A DNA stretch of 64,000 nt. Origin: Turbatrix aceti (taxonomy: Eukaryota; Nematoda; Chromadorea; Rhabditida; Panagrolaimidae). A model generated the notes under the pieces. It made no database searches and had not been told where the DNA came from. It worked only from the letters and a program-made list of their open reading frames with translations. This document shows, piece by piece, positions 56,394 through 64,000 of this stretch (position 1 is its first letter; each line of letters begins with the position of its first letter). Position numbers and translations under genes: made by a program. The stretch lies in assembly GCA_963969345.1 (NCBI GenBank), contig OZ017766.1:5580001-5644000 (forward strand). The letters run 5' to 3'.

Positions 56394-59300
56394 ATGTATG
56401 ACACCGTCATCGACCTGGAAAGTCTGCTCCAACGCATCACCGTCCTTGGCAACGATTACATTCTTGATGGAAGCGTAACTCGCCGGGAAGCTGCGTTCGA
56501 AGACGGTCTCCGGGAAGTCATCGATGCGTGCTCGAAGATCGATCCTGTCGGACGACTGCTGCCTTCGTCGACTCATGTACAGCAATTTTTACTTTTGTGT
56601 CGACAGACTCTGACTGTTCGGTCCAGCAATTCTATACGATCAAAAGTTCAGCTGGCATTGCGTAATTTATGTGAGTTTTACTGTAGTTTTTTTGTTTTTT
56701 TACTTTCAAAATAAGAAAAACGAGTTCGAATTTATTTTCGTTGCGAGACCATAACGAGTAATATCTTTGTGAACCTCATTTTTTTTGTTACTTTTACGGT
56801 TACTGTATTTTTTCTTAATTTGTCCTAAGAAATGTTTTTTTATGGTTTTGAACGTTTTTAGGCGCCTTCAATCCCAGAATCCGCCGCTGCCTCGCCACCG
56901 ATCTCGAAATCATAGGCCCAGTCGTCAAATGCCTACTCGCATCCGTCGACGAACAATTAGGTCCCCAGAATCTCATTGACATACTTCGGGTACTCCAACA
57001 GCTTACCTACGAAAAATCCATTCCCATAGATGACTGGATTTCTGCTCTTTTACGGTTTCTGGTCAAACAAGTGTATGTTTTTATTTTTTTCTAAATCTAT
57101 ATTTTTTTTGAAATAACTCACAATTTTTAGGCTACTTCCCGAGACAGAATGGTTTCCCTCGTGCCTGGTCATTCTGTGCAACCTGACTTGTCACAGCAAA
57201 TATGTCTGTAACAAGCTCACAAAATCCCCAGACTACAACCAGCTTGTCCAGATTCTCAGAGGGACACTGGAAAATTCATCGCGTACTGCCGTGCTCTGCT
57301 CACTGATTATTCTTGGGTACATCAATGAACCGATGAGGGAAATACTCTTCCGTCAAAAATCGCTGGAATCGGTTTTTTCATGCGTTTTCAACGTCGCTCT
57401 TTGCGGGGAGCTCCCGATCACGAGGTGCATTGCTCTCGACTTTTGCAAGAGACTCATCATTTCGGATTCGGTCAATGTGAGTTGGTTTTGGGACGAAAAA
57501 TAGGGAAAAAATGAAAAAGTGGAAAAAGCAAAAAAAAATAGGACAAAAATTTCGCGAATAACATTTTTTGACCAAAACATGTTACTTTTGGGGTATAAGA
57601 AGTTTACGTCATTTTTGTTACTTTTATTACCGTATTTTGTTCAAAAACTGTTATTTTTCTTCTTTCTTTCTCACCAAAAAAAGTTTACTTTTTTTTCTGC
57701 TGTATTTTCTTTTTTTTTCAAAAATTATGTTATTTTCATATTTTTTTGCACATTTTTGACCATTTCAGCAATCAGTTGCCCCATCGCTCGCCGTAACAGC
57801 CCAAAACGTCACCCGTTTTCCGCTTTTTGAAAAGTTCATCGTCGAACTCGCATCAAAAACTGCTGTCACGGATTTGGCCTACGAAGAGTCCTACAAACGA
57901 TTGGAATTGTTGACAAATCTCTGCAAGGTTCCCGAGCTCCGTGATTCAGTCACGTCGATCATCCTTCACATTGACTCGGCGTCCGGCGATCGGGTTATTC
58001 CTCCTCTGCAGGGATTTCTCAGGCATGCCATGTTCCCGTTCGATGCACTAACTCCGCCTGAAGCTCCGATACTTGCTGCCGAACTCCTCAGCCACATTCT
58101 TGGCGTAAGTTGGGGTCTTGAAGCGAAAAACACGGGTTTTGAAGCAAAAAAAAGCGGGTCTTGAAACGGAAATTCAGTTTTTTTCATTTTTTAGCAAGCA
58201 GTCGAAAACAACCTTCCGATCTCCCGATTTTTACCCATCGAAACCCTTGTCAACCTCATAAAAGCCGATATCAAGACGCCGATCGAAACAACATCTCCCA
58301 TCGTTGGATACCAGTGTCGACGCATAACCGCTGGACTCCGACTCGCCGAAACCGTTGCCCTCGACGAAGAAGTGAGGAAAGAATTGCTCCAATCCGTGAC
58401 TGCCCCGCTCTGCGCCCACGTCTTTGAATCCCAGCTCCTCTCAAACCCCGTCGTCGGCTACATCACCAAGCCCCCTGCCGCAAGGATAGATGATGAATTG
58501 CCCGCTTGGAGGTAGGCCAACACAAAAAATATACCGTAATCTGTAATTGAACATATTTGTTATAGCGCGTACGGAGTTACGATCCCACTCGAGCTCCTAA
58601 AACTTCTCGCGGCACTCAAGGATTTTGATCGAGCGTGCAAGGAGTTGTACTGGAGATCGCTGCGAGACACGAGACTTGTCCGATTTGTAGCGTATGCCAT
58701 CGCCGAAGGCGACAACGCTACGGTTTTGGATGCACTGACACTTTTTCACCATTGTACACAGCTTCCGGATTTTGACACGAAATTGTGAGTTTCTTGACGC
58801 GAAAAAAAAACACTACTGGGTTACGGTAGAATGTTTTTTTGTTATTTTTGTCACTTTTTTTGTTTTTATTATGCATTTGAGTTTTTTTTTTACTTTTTTT
58901 TAGCTTTTTTTTGTTTTTTAGGCTAAGCGATCTCATTCACGGATGCACGATTGCGAAGCAACGAAAAATGGTCGCAATTGCCAAAGCAGCGAGACGGGCA
59001 TCGGCTGCAGTGGATAATCCGGATGTCTCGATGATCAGCGCCAACAACATCCCCTCTTCGCGTCACGTGTTTTCTGAAAATTCATCATTTGCTTTGAATT
59101 CGGCATCTACGAGCCAGGATCTCGAAGAATCCATTCGACAGATTAAAAATTCGGTAACGATACTTTTTTTATTTTTTTTTTAAGATTTTTGGTTATTTTT
59201 TAGACGAATGATCCAAAACTATCGCAACTCGTCGGATTGTATGAAAACAAAATTTCGATCCTCGAATCAAGGGCAAAAATGTTCGAAAAAATGGCTGCTG

Positions 59301-59874
59301 ACCGGGAAAAAGAGTTCATCGATGCCCAAAAAATTTATTCAAAGTCGTCCAACATGGGTGGCACAAATGCCATTGAAACCAAGCTTCATTCATTTATTTC
59401 CGACCTTGAACGCAAACTTGCCGAGGCTGAAGCCGAAAATGCCGCTTTGGAATCGGAGAAATCAGATTTGGTTCGAGAACTCGCGTCGACGAAGCTTGGA
59501 TTCGAAAATAGCAAGGCTGTTGCTGAGACGACGTGAGTTTACGGTAGAAAAAATTTTTTTTTAATGGATGTTGTTTTTTTCAGCATCGACAGACTCAATA
59601 CGGATCTCAAGTCTCTGGAAGCCGAGCGCGAAAAGGATCGAACAAAATTCAATGGGTTTGTTTTTCATTTTTAAATAAAAATTGTTGTATTTTGTATTTG
59701 TTTTTCAGTCTCCTAATGGACAATCTCAAGGAAATCGAGAATCTTCGACAACAAGTAAGCAGCCTAAAATCCGAAAACGAAAATCGCCAGGGCGAAATCA
59801 AAGATCTGAACAAGAAACTCGAAAAAGTCGAAGACATGAAACGGACCATCGCTCAACTCATGAATACGGGATAA
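56394..59874 (+). CDS. CIP2A-like protein (ARM-type N-terminus, C-terminal coiled coil), 834 aa
   Basis: Homologue of the vertebrate CIP2A/KIAA1524 protein, which inhibits PP2A-B56 and functions with TOPBP1 in mitosis. Exons: 56,394-56,670, 56,862-57,072, 57,131-57,476, 57,769-58,104, 58,195-58,511, 58,566-58,784, 58,922-59,153, 59,204-59,532, 59,584-59,655 and 59,709-59,874; all phases agree. The helical N-terminal two thirds align with CIP2A at CLVILCNLTCHSKYV, SLIILGYINEP-REILF, LTNLCKVPELRDSV and RLVRFVAYAIAEGDN...LPDF. From about residue 655 a coiled coil starts (LVGLYENKISILESRAKMFE, cf. the DVYEMKLSTLASKESRL region). It runs to the end (EDMKRTIAQLMNTG). The coiled coil is shorter than in the 905-residue human protein. 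The match was recognised by eye, and a profile search should settle it. Confidence 0.8.
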
Positions 59875-60578
59875 CCGAAATCTACGGTACTTTTTTAATA
59901 CATACACATTTACTAACACTGTTGACTCTGTCTTTCTGGCTGTCAGTCGATGGATGCGGGATTAATTTACTAATTATTCACCCATTTTCCCATGAAAAAG
60001 TATGGTTTTCATCCAAACTAAATATACTGAATCACTTTGAACGTTCCTGTGAGAACAACGTATTTTTTTGTTTCGCTTGACAATAAACGCGTTGTACATA
60101 CATACATAACTTTGCTGATGCGAATGATAATCAAGCACACCGGGGTTGGTATCGATCAACAAAAATTATAGTTTGGTATCGATCAACGATGGAAAAATAA
60201 ATGTTTGCGTATATTTGTGTTTGTTTTTGAACACATTTTTCATTGATTTAAAAAAAATTTTGAATAGGACAATTTTAATTGTTTTAAAAAAAAATTGTTT
60301 GTTTGCGAGTTTTCACACTTTCCACAAATATTATTTGTTTGACACTGCAGTGCCATTCTTGACAGGACGGGCTGCGCTGATATCGATATTCGCGTCAAAA
60401 TTGACATCGTGCTACAAATAATGCTACGATATCGAGATTTGCAGAAAAATAAAATCACAATTTCGAGATTGTTTTCAAACTATTATTTATAATTGAATAA
60501 ATAAATGAAATAAACATATTTTTTATCATTGACCAGTTCAGCTTTTTTGGTCAGGTTGAACAAATCTAAACAAATAAA
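59875..60578. other. Intergenic, no gene seen
   Basis: Holds the 3' flank of the CIP2A-like gene and the 5' flank of the next gene. AATAAATAAATGAAATAAAC around 60,494-60,514 and CAATAAACGC near 60,080 are poly(A)-like signals. No other feature. Confidence 0.4.
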
Positions 60579-61570
60579 ATGGTGAGCGTTACTTTTTTTA
60601 AATTTTATTATAATGTTTAGATTATTTATTTATTTCGTCAAAAATATTCGCCGAAACAAAAAAACGCATTTCTTTAGGCCGAAACCTCGCTCAATGTGCC
60701 GCCAGAATTCCGGCAATACGTCGACCGTGTTTTGGCCGCCGAAGCAATGGGCGGAATCGTCGGCGAACTTTTTTGGGGCAAAACGTCTCTTGATCAGTGT
60801 TTTGTTCTTGTGACAAGCAAAGTGCGTGTTTACGACTGCGGGAAGTACATATGTATTTAGCAAATGGATTAGACTTTTAGGTTCTGTGGTACGCAGTAAG
60901 ACTTATCATAGACGAAGATCATCGAAACCTGGACCTCGTAATTTCACACAATGTCCATAACGATGACGTGGTGCTCAGAAAGGAGTTTCTAACCTCCAAA
61001 GATGCGGGTCAGTTCGTCGAAGAGATGCGCATGAAGTTGGAGAACGGATCGTTTGACGAGTAAGTTGCATGCCAAGTTGTTTTACTCTTTCAGAATTTTT
61101 TTTGCAGAACAAGCGTGAGAATACGCAAACTGCCACCTGACGTATTCCATGTTCCCGATAAATTCCTCGAACCTGGGGACCACATCCAGCGCAACGAACT
61201 CGAGGGAGTGTACCTTGGTAGATGCCAGGTTGCCTACGTCAACGGTGAATCGGACGCAACCGCCCGGATCGACAGCTTCGAAGCGTTCGCAAAAAATAAA
61301 TCAAATGAAATCCGCGTGCTGGTATACTGCCTCCGCCACAGGACCCGTCATGACATCTGCGAAGTCGCGCGGCGTCTGACCAACCGCGAGTTCCGTCCCG
61401 GTGAGCGGAATCTGTTGCGACAGCACTTTGCCTCGTTATGCGTCATCGGCAAAGAGGGGATGCCGGAGTCAAAAGGTGTCTTGCTTGGCGTCGGTATCAC
61501 AGCCGGCGCTGTTGCATTGGTATCTGCTCTCTACGCTGCGGCTTCTGCGTTGGGGATTCGTGATGGTTGA
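60579..61570 (+). CDS. Tail-anchored protein with N-terminal VLWYAVR module (262 aa)
   Basis: No recognised family. Exon 1 contributes only the ATG (60,579-60,581, donor GTGAGC); then 60,678-60,821, 60,881-61,059 and 61,108-61,570, all in phase. The first 100 or so residues contain GELFWGKT, CFVLVTSKVLWYAVRLII, VVLRKEFLTSKDA and LENGSFDE, shared with the next gene downstream. The middle (FEAFAKNKSNEIRVLVYCLR to RRLTNREFRPGERNLL) is charged. The C-terminal 31 residues (GVLLGVGITAGAVALVSALY...) form one hydrophobic helix with a very short tail. This predicts a tail-anchored membrane protein (mitochondrial outer membrane, ER or peroxisome). The Gly-rich anchor after KEGMPESK is weakly reminiscent of Fis1, but no TPR fold is evident. 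Confidence 0.8.
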
Positions 61571-61945
61571 TAATCGGCATGGAATTTGACATGCACCAAA
61601 TCTGGTATCAATGTATTCGTCGCGAGACATGCTGATTTTTTTTCGTTGTAAGACGCATGCATTATTTTTTTGTTATAGTAAATAAATATTGAAAGAAATT
61701 TTTTTTGAAGGCTTTGAACTTTGTTGACACAGAATTGGGGCGTGTGACTGTTATTGATACAACAACAACTTTTGCAAAAAAATAACACCGCATTTTCGAT
61801 ATTTTCGCTTATTTTAACGCTGCATTTTCGATATTTTGGCTGTTTTTTCTGTCATATGAGTTTTTAAGCTGATGATAAGAAAATTTGTGCTGCATAAAAC
61901 CCCATACAGAATGGAATTTTCTGTTTCTTCCCAGTATTCAATAAA

Positions 61946-62292
61946 ATGGCGATGTTTCTATTTGATGATCCTGCCCCAACCCTCGACATTTTGCCGCCTG
62001 AACACCGGCAACTCCTTGATCGTGCTGAGAGCGACGATTTTACTATGGGCCAGAAAACCGGCGACTTATTCTGGGGAACGACGCCAGAAGGCAAATGCTA
62101 TGTCGTCTTGATTACCAAGGTGAGCTGTCATACACGTGCATGTTGTGAAAAATCGTATTTCAGGTCCTCTGGTACGCTGTTCGACCCATCGTCGAGGGCC
62201 GTGATGTGCTCAAAAAGGAATTTTTTACTCTCGATGGAGCCACGAATTTCGCACGTAGTGTAAGCCGGAGGCTCAAAGACGGAACGTTTTGA
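61946..62292 (+). CDS. Small soluble protein with the VLWYAVR module (100 aa)
   Basis: Paralogue of the N-terminal part of the preceding gene. Exons are 61,946-62,119 and 62,164-62,292, with the single intron at the same codon boundary (TK before VLWYAVR). Shared blocks are GDLFWGTT, CYVVLITKVLWYAVRPIV, VLKKEFFTLDGA and LKDGTF, after which it stops where the longer gene continues into its anchor half. The start reads MAMFLFDDPAPTLDILPPEH. An AG splice acceptor (CTTCCCAG) lies about 10 bp before the ATG. No signal peptide or membrane segment. Tandem duplication with loss or gain of the anchor exon explains the pair (inference). Confidence 0.75.
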
Positions 62293-62439
62293 TCGTGAAT
62301 TAATTTTCGCGTCGAGACCACCAAAGCTGCGTGAGCGAATTGTTTTTTTCGTTGGAAGAACCATTCATTATGTACTATACTTTCGTTTTGTTGATTGAAA
62401 CAAGTAAATACATTTATTTATTTCGTTGTAAGACATTTC

Positions 62440-64000
62440 CTAATTCTTTGACCGTGTCAACCAATCGTGATCCTGCTTCTTGCGTTCGCTGTCGTTGTTT
62501 ATGATGACATTGATGACCAAGGGTACTTTTCTATCCGACTTAAATCCATCAATCAGGGCTTTTCGAATGCCATCGACAGTCCGAACGACTACGCCGTCAC
62601 CGCCTAGCGCGATGCCCAGATCATGATACCTGCACTCCGGAGTCAGGGCCAGCACTGGGATCTCCAGGGTAGGATCGCCCTTGAGGTTGTTCCAGTCCTC
62701 AGGTGTGAGTCCCCGGTAAATGCCACCGTTGTTGATCACGACAATAACCGCCGGCAGACGGTATCGGGCGATGGTTTCGACTTCCATGCCTGAAAACCCA
62801 AATGCCGAATCACCGATGACGCAGAGAACTTTCGTGGCGGGAGAATGGTCGCGGCAGAAGAGTGATGCGGCCAGGGTGTATCCGGCACCGATGCCCATGG
62901 TACCCATCGTGCCGGCATCGAGGCGTCGTCTCGGGGCAGTGGTAGGCATCATCGTTCGACCGATATCCATCGTATTCGCGCCCTCGTTGACGACCAAGAC
63001 GTCGTTTTTCGTGACGTATTCGCGGATCTAAATAATTTTAAGCGTATTTTTTAACAATTGTTTTTCGCATGTTAGCAAGCGCTTACCGCTTTGTATGCAG
63101 CGTAATAGTTGAGGGGTGGCGTTTCGTCGTTTACCAGCTTTTCGACAGTTTGGCGATTTTTTTCGGCCTTGGCCTGGAGCGTTTGAAGCCAGTCAGAGTC
63201 GGTGGAGAATTTCCAGTCCGCAAGACTTCGTTGCAACTGTAAAAATTAAAAAAAAAGATTATTCTATCTAAAATACCGTAAAAAAACTATATTACAGACT
63301 TCTTTTCGTTTCGGGACCCCAAAAATTTGAAGAGCCACATTTTTTCGTTGCGGGACCAGAAAAATTTGATGTGTGCATTTTTTCGTTTCAAGACTATAAA
63401 AACTCAATGCCCACTGTTTTTTTCGTCGTAAGACACTACCGTTTTTCAACTTACCTCAGCAACAGTCTCACCAACATCGCCAAGCAACGGCACCGTAGTC
63501 GGATGATTTTGGTGAAATCGTTCGGCTTCAATGTCGATGTGAATAAATTTGACATCCTTGTTGAACCTGGGAGGCTGCCCAAAGTGGAGCATCCAGTTGA
63601 GTCGCGTACCAGCCAGGATAACGACATCTGCTTCGCGAAGGGCACTAAAAAATATTTTTTTTGGTTTTAAAATCGGATGGGATTTTTTTGGAGGGGAAAC
63701 TTACGTCGACCTCGCAGGCCCAATGCTCAGAGGATGCGAGTCAGAAATGACGCCCTTGCCTCCCGGATTGGCGAGAAAAGGCAGTCCCGTGGCGTCGACA
63801 AACTTGGTCAGCTCCTCCGGGCCCCGTTCGCTCCACGCAGCTCCCTTGCCGAAGATGACCAACGGCTTTTTCGCTCCCTGGAGTAATTCTGCAGCTCCCG
63901 AGAGAGCTTCAGCTGAGGGACGTGAAACCGGTCTCTCCGACGGCACCCGGGCAGGCAGGGGCACTTTGCTTTCATTTGTCGTGCTGAGAACCAGGTTTCC
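62440..64000 (-). CDS. hacl-1: 2-hydroxyacyl-CoA lyase (HACL1), partial: N-terminus beyond window
   Basis: Peroxisomal thiamine-diphosphate enzyme that cleaves 2-hydroxy-fatty acyl-CoA to formyl-CoA and a shortened aldehyde in alpha-oxidation. Exons visible: 64,000-63,705 (open to the edge), 63,644-63,455, 63,236-63,087 and 63,027-62,440, phases agreeing. The first two carry the central TPP-enzyme domain ([50 protein letters not shown]). The last exon is the ThDP-binding C-terminal domain: [23 protein letters not shown], the Mg-ThDP motif [18 protein letters not shown]...INNGGIYRG. It ends DWLTRSKN, comparable to the human WLTRSNM end, so SKN would have to act as a non-canonical PTS1. Symbol given by homology. 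Transcribed convergently with the small VLWYAVR gene, 147 bp apart. Confidence 0.93.

Noticed and set aside
56394..59874. USO1/p115 vesicle-tethering factor
   Set aside because: It has a similar overall plan (ARM head plus coiled coil), but the specific blocks match CIP2A and there is no acidic p115 tail.
60579..62292. Fis1 for the tail-anchored gene or NECAP for the pair
   Set aside because: The C-terminal anchor resembles Fis1 only in Gly/Ala composition and the TPR region is absent. The FWG and WYAVR blocks do not fit the NECAP PH-like domain.

Overview
The window reads as a nematode nuclear genome segment. The strongest pointers are two tandem genes of the nematode-specific MLT-10 (DUF644/Moulting_cycle plus proline-rich repeat) family, a divergent nuclear hormone receptor of the expanded nematode type, short introns ending in TTTTCAG or TTTTTAG, and 3' splice sites a few bases upstream of several start codons, as expected of trans-spliced genes. 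I cannot name the species. All gene models below were assembled by eye from splice sites and reading-frame continuity. Where I give exon coordinates the phases agree, but individual borders may be off by a base.

Layout. 0-1.6 kb: nuclear receptor gene (-), its C-terminal end cut by the window edge. 2.4-14.5 kb: a cluster of cysteine-rich, Thr-linker secreted proteins on the - strand (a two-module gene, a broken copy and a one-module gene), carried on duplicated blocks and interrupted by a 1,063-bp DNA transposon and a P-loop GTPase gene (+). 17.3-18.1 kb: HAD phosphatase of the pseudouridine-5'-phosphatase type (+). 18.8-29.4 kb: two tandem MLT-10-like genes (+). Each has a transposon inside a coding exon, and a 1.57-kb near-perfect palindromic element lies between them. 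29.9-35.5 kb: C-terminal-motor kinesin (kinesin-14, -) with a second copy of the 1,063-bp element in an intron. 35.5-43.4 kb: gene-poor, with a 980-bp foldback element.

43.4-64 kb is the gene-dense conserved part: a p53-family gene with a SAM-like C-terminus (-) that hosts a U6 snRNA gene in its last intron, the divergently transcribed SF1/branch-point-binding protein (+), a small Gly-rich secreted protein (+), a multi-C2H2 zinc-finger gene (-), a hAT-type MITE, a CIP2A-like protein (+), two tandem genes sharing an unrecognised module (+), and 2-hydroxyacyl-CoA lyase (-), which runs off the right edge.

Most genes look functionally independent housekeeping or regulatory genes. The clearest cooperative units are the duplicated families: Cys-rich secreted proteins, MLT-10-like proteins and the VLWYAVR-module pair. 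The most novel signals are a group of transposons with 5'-CACAGC...GCTGTG-3' ends and 6-bp target duplications, transposon disruption of both MLT-10-like copies, the Cys-rich module family with exon-exact module duplication, and the VLWYAVR-module pair.
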